This document shows positions 35,842-44,304 of a stretch of 64,000 bases of DNA, piece after piece; within the stretch, counting starts at the first letter, position 1; every line of letters begins with the position of its first letter. The notes below the pieces were generated by a model. The model did no database searches. It was not told where the DNA came from and saw only the letters and a list, made by a program, of their open reading frames with translations. The DNA is from Defluviimonas salinarum (lineage in GTDB: Bacteria; Pseudomonadota; Alphaproteobacteria; Rhodobacterales; Rhodobacteraceae). The stretch is taken from the NCBI RefSeq assembly GCF_026013545.1, contig NZ_JAPDOG010000011.1, positions 62,001-126,000 of the forward strand, read 5' to 3'. The position numbers were made by a program, and so were the translations under genes.

Positions 35842-36920
35842 TTTACAAGCCCACAAACTTCGAGAAGAAGGTCGCCAAGTTCCAGTTCGGCTACAAGGCC
35901 CGGACGGATATGTATAACCAGCTCATCGCCCTTCTCGGTACCGGCATGCCGAAAACGGATGCGATCCAGATGTCCTGGGACGTGGCCTCGATGGAGGGCA
36001 AGAAGCCGAAGGAGGCAATCGCGATCGTGCTCCAGGACATCATCCAGGGCATGAAGAACGGCCTCTCGCTCGGCCAGGCGATGAAGGCCTGGGTACCGCA
36101 GGAAGACGTCATGGTTTTCGAGGCAATCGAGAACTCGGACGACTTCGTCGCCAACCTCAAGGAATATCTCGAGATGCTCGAGAAGAAGAAGAAGATCAAG
36201 TCCACCATTTCCGGAGGTCTCGCCTACCCCGCCGTCCTGGTTCTCATGGTCTACGGGATCATGACCTACTTCGGCAAGAACGTGGTGCCGCAGATCGCGC
36301 AGCTCCTGCCCATCGAGAAATGGCAGGGGGCGGCCAAATTCCTGACCTTCATGTATAACTTCGCGAACCACTACGCGATCCCCACCGTCGTCGTCTTTCT
36401 CACGATCGTCGGGATCATCATGGCCTCCCTGCCCCGCTGGGCGGACAAGGGCCGCGGCATCGCCGACAAGATGCCGATCTACTCGACCTACCGGATGTAT
36501 ACCGGCATCTCTTTCCTGATGTCGATGGCCTCGCTCATCCAGGGCGGGATGCCCGCGGTGCAGGCGATTGACCGGCTGCGCCCGAGCGCCACGCCCTATG
36601 TCGCCCATCGCCTGTTCAAGGTCCGCAACCAGATGCTGAACGGCAACAACTTCGGCGCCGCGCTCTACAAGGCCGGAACCGGCTGGCCGGACCAGAAGAT
36701 GAACCTCAACATCAAGATCTTTGCCGAGACCCAGGATCTCTCCGCCCAGCTCGCCAAGCTCTCCAAGAGCTGGATCGACGTCGCCCAGGCCAACATCTCG
36801 AAGACCATGGCCGTGCTCAGGACCGCGGCCATGATGATGGTGTTCCTCACCATCATGGGCATCGTCGGCGGCGTCTACGCGCTGCAGGACCAGATCGCCA
36901 CGTCGGTCCAGTCCCAGTAG
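35838..36920 (+). CDS. pilR: PilR inner-membrane pilus platform protein
   Basis: 360 residues with the GspF/TcpE plan: a basic N-terminal cytoplasmic domain (about 1-125), transmembrane helices around 130-155 and 175-200, a second cytoplasmic repeat, and a final helix (about 327-352). SLGQAMKAWVPQEDVMVFEA is the usual GspF-type segment. It anchors the PilQ motor and pilins. It is coupled to the pseudo-ATPase upstream, and a terminator follows. Confidence 0.9.
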   Translation: MIYKPTNFEKKVAKFQFGYKARTDMYNQLIALLGTGMPKTDAIQMSWDVASMEGKKPKEAIAIVLQDIIQGMKNGLSLGQAMKAWVPQEDVMVFEAIENSDDFVANLKEYLEMLEKKKKIKSTISGGLAYPAVLVLMVYGIMTYFGKNVVPQIAQLLPIEKWQGAAKFLTFMYNFANHYAIPTVVVFLTIVGIIMASLPRWADKGRGIADKMPIYSTYRMYTGISFLMSMASLIQGGMPAVQAIDRLRPSATPYVAHRLFKVRNQMLNGNNFGAALYKAGTGWPDQKMNLNIKIFAETQDLSAQLAKLSKSWIDVAQANISKTMAVLRTAAMMMVFLTIMGIVGGVYALQDQIATSVQSQ

Positions 36921-36942
36921 GAAATCCGGAAAACTCACCAGA

Positions 36943-36973
36943 AGGCCCCGGCAAGCCGGGGCCTTTGTTTTTT
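36943..36973 (+). terminator. Rho-independent terminator after pilR
   Basis: AAGGCCCCGG and CCGGGGCCTT pair around a 4-base loop, followed by a T-rich run (TTTGTTTTTT). It separates the pil assembly genes from the pilin genes and would set a lower basal level of pilin read-through or force a separate pilin promoter. Confidence 0.85.
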
Positions 36974-37111
36974 GCAGAGCATACGCCCTCCCGGCGAATC
37001 CGGAAGATGCGCAATGCAGCATGAAAATTCCGATTTTTTGGCTTGACAATCCACAATCGCAAGATCGGCGGCCACGGATCGAAATTGCGAATAATAGTCC
37101 TGAAGGAGATA

Positions 37112-37204
37112 ATGGGAGCACTTCAGGAGACCACCGGCCGCCTGATCGAACGCCTGGAAAAGGCATCCATCAACGCCCCGGAATGGGGATTTACGGGAAA
37201 TTGA
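37112..37204 (+). CDS. Thirty-residue leader peptide coupled to the pilin gene
   Basis: ATG 37112 follows AAGGAGATA, the best ribosome-binding site in this region, and encodes 30 residues (MGALQETTGRLIERLEK, then ASINAPEWGFTGN) ending TGA two bases before the pilS start. The pilS gene itself has only a weak GGGA upstream, so pilin translation is likely coupled to this peptide. Function of the peptide is unknown; a helical, charged character is visible. Confidence 0.5.
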   Translation: MGALQETTGRLIERLEKASINAPEWGFTGN

Positions 37205-37206
37205 GC

Positions 37207-37644
37207 ATGAAAAAACTGAACGCGATGCGTAAGCGCGGCTTCACCCTCATCGAGACCGTCCTGGTCCTCGCCGTGGGCCTCGGCCTGATCGTCGGCGGTA
37301 TCATCTTCTTCCAGCAGGCCCAGGCCTCGTCTGACCTGACCGACAAGACCCGCGTCGCCGTGGGCGTCTCCTCGGAAGTCCGCTCGCAGTTCCGCACGGC
37401 CGCCTCCTTCGGCACCGCCGGCACGGACATCACCGCCGCGGTTTCGGCCGCCTCGTCTCTTCCGGCCGCGACCTACAACGCCCTGCAGGTCATCGCGCAG
37501 GACCAGGAGTTCGACCTGCTCTTCGCGAACCTCAACGAAAAGGTCTGCAACCGCATGGCGCTGCCGGCGACCGACCTCGGCCCGAACTCGACCAAGACCG
37601 CGGACTGCGCCAACGGCAACCTGACGGTCACCTACGCCCGCTGA
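37207..37644 (+). CDS. pilS: PilS major prepilin (type IVb)
   Basis: 145 residues. MKKLNAMRKRG is a short basic leader before FTLIETVLVLAVGLGLI, the prepilin peptidase site with Glu at +5 and the assembly helix. Two cysteines near the C terminus (KVCNRMAL, TADCANG) form the typical pilin D-loop. It would be the thin-pilus shaft subunit. It is preceded by the coupled leader peptide and followed by a terminator. Confidence 0.9.
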   Translation: MKKLNAMRKRGFTLIETVLVLAVGLGLIVGGIIFFQQAQASSDLTDKTRVAVGVSSEVRSQFRTAASFGTAGTDITAAVSAASSLPAATYNALQVIAQDQEFDLLFANLNEKVCNRMALPATDLGPNSTKTADCANGNLTVTYAR

Positions 37645-37666
37645 TCCCGGGATATGCGAAAACAGA

Positions 37667-37693
37667 AAAGCCCCGCCCTGGCGGGGCTTTTCC
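37667..37693 (+). terminator. Rho-independent terminator after pilS
   Basis: AAAAGCCCCGCC pairs with GGCGGGGCTTTT, giving a stem and T tail. The motif GATATGCGAAAA ends five bases upstream (37651-37662). Confidence 0.85.
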
Positions 37694-37727
37694 ATATCCA
37701 CGATCCGAATCTCATGGAGAAAGCGGA

Positions 37728-38258
37728 ATGCTGCAGCGCACCAGCAACGCGAGGCCTCGTGGCTTCACCCTCATCGAGACCGTCCTGATCCTTGCTGTCG
37801 GGCTCGGGCTTATCGTCGGGAGCATCACCTTCTTCAAGCAGTCCCGCTTCGTGGACAAGACCTACCACTTCACAAAGATCGTCACCAACATCGCCATCGG
37901 GATTCAGGCCGGATTCCGCTATGCGCCGGATTTCCGGGATGTCTCGAACCGGACAGCCATCGATCTCGGCCTTATCCCTGACAGCAGCCATGATGGACCG
38001 GCCATCTTCCATCCGTTCGGTGGTGAAATCTCCATCTATTCCGCATCCCCCTTCAAGACATTCACGATCGCCATCGACGGGCTCGAGGGAAGCGCCTGCA
38101 ACCGGCTTTTCATCAACAATGGCGGCGAACTCAAGGTGGTCGACACAGAGCACGCCTATGTAACGATCAACGGCCACCGCTACGCACCCGGCGTAGTGCG
38201 CAACCCGACCGCCTGCCTCGCGGACGCGGTCAATTTCATCGAAATCGAGATCGGCTGA
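37728..38258 (+). CDS. Second PilS-like prepilin
   Basis: 176 residues. RPRGFTLIETVLILAVGLGL is nearly identical to PilS through the leader site and first helix, but the rest diverges (two cysteine positions, EGSACNRLFINN and NPTACLAD). It is probably a minor pilin or an alternative subunit produced by duplication. ATG 37728 has GGAGAAAGCGGA upstream. It lies between the pilS terminator and traY. Confidence 0.85.
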   Translation: MLQRTSNARPRGFTLIETVLILAVGLGLIVGSITFFKQSRFVDKTYHFTKIVTNIAIGIQAGFRYAPDFRDVSNRTAIDLGLIPDSSHDGPAIFHPFGGEISIYSASPFKTFTIAIDGLEGSACNRLFINNGGELKVVDTEHAYVTINGHRYAPGVVRNPTACLADAVNFIEIEIG

Positions 38259-38338
38259 GGCGCGCAGCGCGGTTCTCCACAGCGCCGCGGGCCGTCTGGC
38301 GACAAAGCCATATGTGGTTTCTTTATTCTCAGATAGGA

Positions 38339-38346
38339 TTTTCGCA
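38339..38346 (-). promoter_or_regulatory. TGCGAAAA site upstream of traY
   Basis: GATTTTCGCAAAC reads as GTTTGCGAAAATC on the minus strand, about 80 bases before the traY start, in the 166-base gap after the second pilin. Its spacing to the gene matches several other copies. Confidence 0.35.
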
Positions 38347-38424
38347 AACCGCATGACGGATGGTCCGTATTATTCGCGCGGTGGCGTGCGGCCGCGCGTC
38401 GCCCCGGAGGAGAAGGTGAGACAG

Positions 38425-40917
38425 ATGAGACTGACAAAGAGGACTTACGCCCCGCCTCCGGGCATCGCCTGGATGCTCGGGCTGGCCGCAGCGCTCGGCG
38501 CGGTGTTGCTGGCGCAGGCCGGCATGGCCGTCGCGCAGGAGACGCCGTTCGCGACGCCGACGGCAGAGGAGACTGCGAGTCTCTTCGGGTCGGACTTCGG
38601 CGACCCGTTCACCTCGATGTTCCTCAACCAGATCTTCGGTCCGCTCTTTCAGCCCGCGTTCGGGGAGTCGCATCCAACGGTCTTCTCCTCGATCATCGGC
38701 TACTTCAACATCATCATGCTGGTCGTCGGCGGGCTGATGTTCTTCTACAACGTGACCGTTGGTATCCTGCAATCGGCTCACGAGGGCCAGGTCCTCGGCT
38801 CGCGCTGGTCCTCGCTCTGGGCGCCGCTCCGGGTGATCTTCGCGGTCGGGCTTCTCGTGCCGGTGCCGAACCTCGGCGGCTACAACCTCAGCCAGGCCGG
38901 CGTCGCCTACCTGGTGAAGGGCGCGACCAACATCGCCTCGCTGGTCTGGACGACCTCGGCGGAGATGATCATCGACGGCAAGATCGCCCTTGCGGCCGCG
39001 CCGGCCAGGATCGACCAGGCGACGGTGAAGACCATGTTCGATAATGCGGTCTGCGCCGCGGTGGCGAACTACCGCTTCGCTGCAGCGGCCGGGCCGAACG
39101 AAACCCCGTTGAGGGTCGAATTCGGTCCCTACGACGACCGTGGCTTCCTGGAGCGCGCCGGGCTTCGCGATGATCAGCATCGCGTGACGATGATGTCGCA
39201 AGTGGTTGGCGGAAGTGATCCCAGATACGGGATCTGTGGATCCTACGCGAGCCCGGAGCTGCCGGAATACATCTGGAAGGTCATCGAGGCAGGCGACACC
39301 GACGAGGTGACCCTCGCCCAGGCCAGCAGCATCGATGCCCTGATCTCCGCGTTTCAGGCCGCACATGTGGACTCGATGGAGACCCTCTATTCCGGGATCT
39401 ATAGCGCAGTCGGAAGCCAGGCCGTCATGACCCAGATCGCAGATTCTTCTGCGCCGCTGCCGGATTTCTCGGAGGGCATCATCACGGCGATGAATTCTTC
39501 GTCCGCCGTGCTTTCCTCCGGAATGCAGGAGGTGATGCGGATCGCCGCGGGTGGATCGACCACATCCGGCTCGGGCAGCTCCGTCCGGGTGGAGCTCACC
39601 GGACAGGGCGTGCGGGATGCGATGCGGCAAAGGATTCAAGGCACCTGCAGTGGCGCGGGAGCGAACTCCGGCTCGGCTGAGGCAAAACCCACGACATGTT
39701 ATGGCGAAGGCTGGATCGGTGCCGGTTCCTGGTACATGATGATGGCACGGATGAACAACGAGTTGAGCTCGCTGACCGAAGCCAGGTCCGTAGCCGATGC
39801 CTCAAGCTACCTCCCGAGTATCGGTGAGGGGGGGCGGCAGATCTACATCCTCTCCCAAGGTGAGGCAGCCGGAGGTTGGGGCTCGTGGGGGGGCGACAAG
39901 GAAGCGGCCCTTTTCTCGAGCCGCTATCAGCAGGCCTTCGCCAACTCCACCAATGGCCTCGCTGTCATGGGGTTCAGTTTGTCGACCGATCAGCTGGAGA
40001 AACTCAATGACACGACAAGCCCGGATTCATTCCTGTCCTATGTGCCGGGCTTCACTTGGGACATGTTTTCTCTCGTGACGTTCTGGATGGAAAACACATC
40101 TCCGTCGAACTGGGGGAACGACCCGATGATCGGTCTTACGGCTATCGGCAAGACCATGATCTCCGTCTCCGGCATTCTTTTTGGTGTTGGGGTCGCCGCC
40201 GGAGCCAGTGTAACCATCCTGGGAACCGGGGTCACCATACCGGCGGGCATCGCAACGATGCTCGTGATACCGACGATGGCCATGATGTCGGCCGGCGTCA
40301 CCCTCACCTTCGTGCTCCCGCTCACGCCCTTCATCTTCTGGGTCATGGCTGTTTCCGGCTACTTCCTCTTGATCATCGAGGCGGTCGTCGCGGTGAACCT
40401 GTGGGCGCTTGCCCACATGCGGATGGACGGCGAGGGGATCTCCGGCGAAGCCGGGCGCCAGGGTTGGCTCATGCTGCTCTCGCTCCTGATGACGCCGGTC
40501 CTCATGGTTCTCGGCTTCCTGGTCGGCATGATTCTCTTCCGGGTGACCACCGCGCTGATGGATGTTGGCGTCAACCAGGCCCTGGCGGGCATCCTCGGCG
40601 GCGGCCCCATGATCACCTTTGCGGCTCTTGTCGTCTATACGGTGACGGCCGCGGTCGTCTACATGATGATGATCGAGCGCAGCTTCAGCCTCGTGGCCGA
40701 GTTCCCGGCCCGGGTCCTGAAATGGATGGGCGCCAATGCCGAGCTTGATGTCGACATGAAGACGGCCCGGATGGGTGCCGCCGCGGGCGCCGGTGCGGGC
40801 GCCGCGATCGGAAGCGGTGGAGCCAAGGCGTCGATACTCTCCGGCATGAAGATGAGGGGGCTGATCGACAAGCGTCGCACCAATGTGGGCGACTCCAACC
40901 CCAATACCCCTGCGTGA
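38425..40917 (+). CDS. traY: TraY/DotA inner-membrane channel protein
   Basis: 830 residues. A signal-like N terminus (ending AVAQ, about 36) is followed by a transmembrane pair near 85-125, a large periplasmic domain (about 200-540) with cysteine pairs (CGSYAS, GTCSGAG, TTCYGEG), and a C-terminal cluster of four or five helices. VGGLMFFYNVTVGILQSAHE and the later TAIGKTMISVSG segment fit the DotA/TraY family, an inner-membrane component of type IVB channels. GTG 38416 is an alternative start nine bases upstream, better placed for GGAGG. Confidence 0.85.
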   Translation: MRLTKRTYAPPPGIAWMLGLAAALGAVLLAQAGMAVAQETPFATPTAEETASLFGSDFGDPFTSMFLNQIFGPLFQPAFGESHPTVFSSIIGYFNIIMLVVGGLMFFYNVTVGILQSAHEGQVLGSRWSSLWAPLRVIFAVGLLVPVPNLGGYNLSQAGVAYLVKGATNIASLVWTTSAEMIIDGKIALAAAPARIDQATVKTMFDNAVCAAVANYRFAAAAGPNETPLRVEFGPYDDRGFLERAGLRDDQHRVTMMSQVVGGSDPRYGICGSYASPELPEYIWKVIEAGDTDEVTLAQASSIDALISAFQAAHVDSMETLYSGIYSAVGSQAVMTQIADSSAPLPDFSEGIITAMNSSSAVLSSGMQEVMRIAAGGSTTSGSGSSVRVELTGQGVRDAMRQRIQGTCSGAGANSGSAEAKPTTCYGEGWIGAGSWYMMMARMNNELSSLTEARSVADASSYLPSIGEGGRQIYILSQGEAAGGWGSWGGDKEAALFSSRYQQAFANSTNGLAVMGFSLSTDQLEKLNDTTSPDSFLSYVPGFTWDMFSLVTFWMENTSPSNWGNDPMIGLTAIGKTMISVSGILFGVGVAAGASVTILGTGVTIPAGIATMLVIPTMAMMSAGVTLTFVLPLTPFIFWVMAVSGYFLLIIEAVVAVNLWALAHMRMDGEGISGEAGRQGWLMLLSLLMTPVLMVLGFLVGMILFRVTTALMDVGVNQALAGILGGGPMITFAALVVYTVTAAVVYMMMIERSFSLVAEFPARVLKWMGANAELDVDMKTARMGAAAGAGAGAAIGSGGAKASILSGMKMRGLIDKRRTNVGDSNPNTPA

Positions 40918-40927
40918 CAGGGGAAGG

Positions 40928-40952
40928 CCGGGGCGGGTTACTCCCGCCCCGG
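40928..40952. terminator. GC-rich hairpin after traY
   Basis: CCGGGGCGGG (40928-40937) pairs with CCCGCCCCGG (40943-40952). It lacks an immediate T run but is followed within a few bases by the motif GATATGCGAAAA. Confidence 0.5.
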
Positions 40953-40953
40953 A

Positions 40954-40966
40954 GATATGCGAAAAA
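40954..40966 (+). promoter_or_regulatory. GATATGCGAAAA motif upstream of an atypical membrane-protein gene
   Basis: The extended core starts right after the traY hairpin and ends about 75 bases before ATG 41041. The same 12-mer occurs at three other places in the window (37651, 44005 region, 55578 region). Confidence 0.4.
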
Positions 40967-41040
40967 TTATTTCCAGACCCTCTTGCTATCCAATCAGGGC
41001 TCGCTTATTCTTAGGGTATGAACAGCCAAGAGGTTGAGAA

Positions 41041-41430
41041 ATGAAGGCCCTGAAAAACACAATCCTGCTGCTGAGCCCGCTCTGGGTCATAGGCTTCGGC
41101 GTGACCTGGTTCATGGCCACGGGCGTTGTTGTCGGCAAATACTCTTACAGGGCTGATCCGCTCCTGCCTCTGTGGCCGTCCGTCCTCCTCATGCTGGCCT
41201 TCCTCGGCCTGGTCGTGTGGTCGCTTGGCTACATACGCAAGCTCCACGGCGTGACCGAGTTCATGGTGAATGTTGGCTGGATAGCCCTGGCTCTGGGTTC
41301 GATCTACGGTTTCTTCGCCGCGCTGCTCTATGCCCTGGCCTACCTGACCAACCCGGTCGTGCTGCTCTGCATAGCCGCTTACCTCATAGCCGTCGCGCAG
41401 CTTTTCTTCCCGAGGCACATATATAGCTAA
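41041..41430 (+). CDS. Small polytopic membrane protein with atypical codon use
   Basis: 129 residues with four hydrophobic segments (about 8-32, 45-65, 78-100, 108-124). No family recognised. Six of its eight isoleucines use ATA, which is almost absent from neighbouring genes, pointing to recent acquisition. It has AAGAGGTTGAGAA just before ATG 41041 and its own terminator. A very short MPHH reading frame with a good ribosome site lies between its stop and that terminator. Confidence 0.55.
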   Translation: MKALKNTILLLSPLWVIGFGVTWFMATGVVVGKYSYRADPLLPLWPSVLLMLAFLGLVVWSLGYIRKLHGVTEFMVNVGWIALALGSIYGFFAALLYALAYLTNPVVLLCIAAYLIAVAQLFFPRHIYS

Positions 41431-41459
41431 GGCGTGGAGGTTAACATGCCGCATCACTA

Positions 41460-41488
41460 AAGGCCCCGTCCAGACGACGGGGCCTTTT
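41460..41488 (+). terminator. Rho-independent terminator
   Basis: AAGGCCCCGTC (41460-41470) pairs with GACGGGGCCTT (41476-41486) and a T-rich tail follows. Confidence 0.85.
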
Positions 41489-41548
41489 CCTTTTCGAAAC
41501 AAGCGCCTGCCCGATCGGACCGTTATTGGGGATAATCCGGTTTTTGTT

Positions 41549-41556
41549 TTTTCGCA
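41549..41556 (-). promoter_or_regulatory. TGCGAAAA site upstream of the DUF6270-like gene
   Basis: TTTTTTCGCATC reads as GATGCGAAAAAA on the minus strand, about 60 bases before ATG 41615, in a run of Ts that also contains GATAAT. Confidence 0.35.
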
Positions 41557-41614
41557 TCACTCCGCGGCATTGTAAGGTCATCAGGAAGCTTCCTTTCGAT
41601 TGACGCCCCGACAC

Positions 41615-42352
41615 ATGAAGATCCTGATTTTCGGCAGCTGCGTCTCGCGCGACGCATTCCGTCTCGACCCGAACGGGCACGAAGTCACCGGCTTCGTGGC
41701 CAAGAACTCGCTCGCCACCGCCTTCCGCGGGAAGCCGTTCCCGCTCTCGCTCGATGATCTCGACCCCGAAGGCACCCTGCCCGACAATTTCCTGCGGCGG
41801 ATGCTCGATCTCAATCTCACTGGAGGCGTGCCGGACCTCCTGCGCGACCGCGCGGCCGGCTCTGACGTCCTCCTCATCGATTTCGTCGACGAACGGCTTC
41901 CCCTGATCGAGTGGGACGGGGCGCTGGCCACCTACTGCATGAGCTTCAGGTCGGTCCTGCCGGCGGACAATTCCGACCTGATCCTCACCCGGGATCCGCG
42001 CCGCCGGGATCTCTGGATCGCAGGTCTTGAAAAACTGATCCGGCTTTCGGACAAAACCGGGGTGCCGCTGCTGCTCAACAAGGCCCTCTGGGCCCATGGC
42101 ATGAACTCCGGCTCAGGCGCCGACCGGGCCTTCGTCGACGCCAACAACGAGTACCTGCGTGGTCTCTACGAAATCGCCGAGAACCACGGCATCGCCTCGG
42201 TCGACTACGGCGACCACGCGTTCGGGATCGACGACTCGCACCACTGGGGTCCGGCCCCCTACCACTACGGCGAGGAGACCTACCGGCTGCTCCTCGACGG
42301 GATCGATGCCTGGGCGTCAGCCGCGCATCCCCATGGGCGGGCACCCCGATGA
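41615..42352 (+). CDS. DUF6270-like protein (GSCVSRD motif)
   Basis: 245 residues. The N-terminal ILIFGSCVSRDAF and C-terminal HHWGPAPYHYGEETY are the hallmark motifs of DUF6270, which has an SGNH-like look (a putative Ser/Cys nucleophile in GSC and a late D/H). These proteins are often near polysaccharide genes. ATG 41615 is preferred over an upstream TTG at 41600. Its end overlaps the RuvC-like gene by ATGA. The reaction is unknown. Confidence 0.7.
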   Translation: MKILIFGSCVSRDAFRLDPNGHEVTGFVAKNSLATAFRGKPFPLSLDDLDPEGTLPDNFLRRMLDLNLTGGVPDLLRDRAAGSDVLLIDFVDERLPLIEWDGALATYCMSFRSVLPADNSDLILTRDPRRRDLWIAGLEKLIRLSDKTGVPLLLNKALWAHGMNSGSGADRAFVDANNEYLRGLYEIAENHGIASVDYGDHAFGIDDSHHWGPAPYHYGEETYRLLLDGIDAWASAAHPHGRAPR

Positions 42353-42867
42353 TCATCGTCGCCTTCGATCCGGGCCGCGTGGCCTCCTACGCGCGCTACG
42401 ACACCACCTCCCCCTTCACGATCAGGATCGGCGAGATCGAGCTCATCGGCTCCGGTCGCCTCCTCAGGCCCTGCGGCATGCATATCTCCGACATCATCGC
42501 CGATGCCGACCAGGTCGTGGTCGAGGAGGTCGGAGCGAGGCCCGGCCAGGGCGTGAGCGCGATGTTCACCTTCGGGCTCTGCCTCGGGTCGATCCTTAAC
42601 GCCGTCACCGCCGCCAGGAAGCCCCTGGTGCTCGTGACGCCCCCTGAATGGAAGAAGGCCTCGCGCCTCGCCGGAGGCTCGGACGAGGAGGCGAAGGACG
42701 CCGCCCGCGCCTATGCGCGCGAGCTCTGGCCCGAGCACGACAAGATCCTCAAGATCAAGAAGAACCACGGCATGGCGGACGCCGCCCTGATGGCGCGCTG
42801 GTATTTCCTGAAAGGCCCAGGACGGGACATCCCGCTCGAGGGCGGGGCTCCGGTCCGGGCGGCCTGA
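42349..42867 (+). CDS. RuvC-like Holliday-junction resolvase (phage type)
   Basis: 172 residues. MIIVAFDPGRVASYA (first acidic motif), VVVEEVGARPGQG (second) and KKNHGMADAALMARWYF (third) give the acidic triad and the RuvC/RNase H fold of phage-type resolvases. It would cut branched DNA during replication or recombination of the element. It is coupled to the DUF6270-like gene. A convergent exonuclease gene begins just 17 bases downstream of its stop. Confidence 0.8.
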   Translation: MIIVAFDPGRVASYARYDTTSPFTIRIGEIELIGSGRLLRPCGMHISDIIADADQVVVEEVGARPGQGVSAMFTFGLCLGSILNAVTAARKPLVLVTPPEWKKASRLAGGSDEEAKDAARAYARELWPEHDKILKIKKNHGMADAALMARWYFLKGPGRDIPLEGGAPVRAA

Positions 42868-42884
42868 AGCCCGGACCGAAACGC

Positions 42885-43952
42885 TTAGAACGAGAAGCTC
42901 GTCTGCGGCGTGGTATACGCCACCTGCTGCTCGAGGACGTCGCGCACGCTGCGGACCTCCGCGGTGCGGAAGGTTTCCTGGCGCTGCGGCCGGCGCGCCG
43001 AGTAGCGCTCGTCGCCGGCGATCCGGTAACAGGGAAGCGCGACATCGCGCCGGTAAATCTGCGTGCGCAGGAACTCGGCCTCGGCATCGAGGACAGCCGG
43101 ATCGTCGCGGAGCGTCTTGTACCAGGACTTGGTGTTGCCGGCCGCGTCGAGCCCGTCAGGGGACCAGGAATAGCCGTTGGCCTTCAGGTCATCCTTCCTT
43201 TCGAAGGGGCTGTCCTTGGCGATGAGCAGGATCGCGGCCTCGGAACCGCGGCGATACATCTCCACGAAGGGGCGTCCATGCGTCTCGTTCGGCGTGTTGA
43301 GGACGAAAGCGGTCGCAAGGATGTCGTTCAGCGCGTTGTGCGAGCCGTAGATCATGCCGGCCTTCAGCGCCAGGCTCTCCAGGCTGCGGCCGTTGTTGCC
43401 GCGGACGAGCCAGTTGATCTGGGCGAAGGAGCAGTCGAAGCGAAGCTGGCCGAACCCGGCCTGCGGGAACTCGCGCTCGACCATCTTCCGGTCAAAGCCG
43501 GCATTGTGGCAGATCACCAGGTCGCAGCCCTCGAGAAAGGCGGCGACCTCCGCATCCGAAATCGTCTTGCCGCGGACGTCGTCATCGGTGATCCGGGTGA
43601 TCGCGGTGATCTCGGCGGGAATCGGGAAGCCCGGATCCCGGAACCGGTCGAAGCCCTCACCGAGCGCGATGATCCCCTCGTCATCGTAGGTGAAGCGCAG
43701 CATCGCGAGCTGGATGACCTTGTCCTTCGTCGTGTCCACCCCGGTGGTCTCGGTGTCCATGACCACGCCGTGACGGGCCCTGGCGAGCCGTTCCGGGTCC
43801 GTCACCTCCGGGAAGGTCATGTGCTCGACCTGGCGCAGAAGGCCGAAGCCAGAGCCGCCAAGCGTCTCGCGAACCAACTTCAGCCCCGCATCGCTGGCCA
43901 CGAGGCTCTCAAGGAGGGTTTTGATCTTCTGGTCGCGCTCGTTCAGTGTCAT
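42885..43952 (-). CDS. DnaQ-family 3'-5' exonuclease (DEDDh type)
   Basis: 355 residues. Exo I: VVMDTETTG (63-71, D66 and E68). Exo II: CHNAGFD (148-154). Exo III: GSHNALNDI (203-211; H205 and D210). This is the DEDDh set of DnaQ-type nucleases. The C-terminal part with YSWSPDGLDAAGNTKSWYK differs from DNA polymerase III epsilon and could bind a partner or DNA. ATG 43952 is used rather than upstream frames. It probably proofreads or trims DNA of the element. Confidence 0.85.
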   Translation of the reverse strand: MTLNERDQKIKTLLESLVASDAGLKLVRETLGGSGFGLLRQVEHMTFPEVTDPERLARARHGVVMDTETTGVDTTKDKVIQLAMLRFTYDDEGIIALGEGFDRFRDPGFPIPAEITAITRITDDDVRGKTISDAEVAAFLEGCDLVICHNAGFDRKMVEREFPQAGFGQLRFDCSFAQINWLVRGNNGRSLESLALKAGMIYGSHNALNDILATAFVLNTPNETHGRPFVEMYRRGSEAAILLIAKDSPFERKDDLKANGYSWSPDGLDAAGNTKSWYKTLRDDPAVLDAEAEFLRTQIYRRDVALPCYRIAGDERYSARRPQRQETFRTAEVRSVRDVLEQQVAYTTPQTSFSF

Positions 43953-44004
43953 GAGGTTCTCCGTTCGGCCGGGGCCGGTTCTTCGATTGGCCCAATCTCG
44001 CCCG

Positions 44005-44018
44005 GATATGCGAAAATA
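44005..44018. promoter_or_regulatory. GATATGCGAAAA motif upstream of the exonuclease gene
   Basis: The 12-mer lies 57 bases upstream of the leftward exonuclease start (43952), in the gap after the unknown gene ending at 44032. Read toward the exonuclease it is TTTTCGCATATC preceded by CTAT. Confidence 0.4.
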
Positions 44019-44031
44019 GGAAGTATGAGGT

Positions 44032-44304
44032 TCAGTCCTGGCGCTGCAGTACCAGCTCGCGCACCGGATCCGGCCCCTCAACCGGGAACTCGCAGAGCAG
44101 GATCTCCTCGGCCTCCGCAAAGGCCACGACCTGGTCTTCCGGGATCTCGAGCGGTAGCCGACGTCCGTCGCCGAAGACGTCGATGCCGGAAGCACCACGC
44201 ATCCGGTAGCCCTCGGCGACGAAGGGAAGGAGCGGGCGGACCGTGATGGTCACGCCCGCCTCTCCGTTGAGGAACTCGATGGTCTTCTCGATGACGCCCT
44301 TCAT
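44032..44304 (-). CDS. Small protein of unknown function
   Basis: 90 residues, no signal or membrane segment, mixed alpha/beta look (GVTITVRPLLPFVAEGYRM). It overlaps its upstream neighbour by ATGA and is the last gene of the leftward dotD-C-B-icmT transcript. No family recognised. Confidence 0.5.
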   Translation of the reverse strand: MKGVIEKTIEFLNGEAGVTITVRPLLPFVAEGYRMRGASGIDVFGDGRRLPLEIPEDQVVAFAEAEEILLCEFPVEGPDPVRELVLQRQD

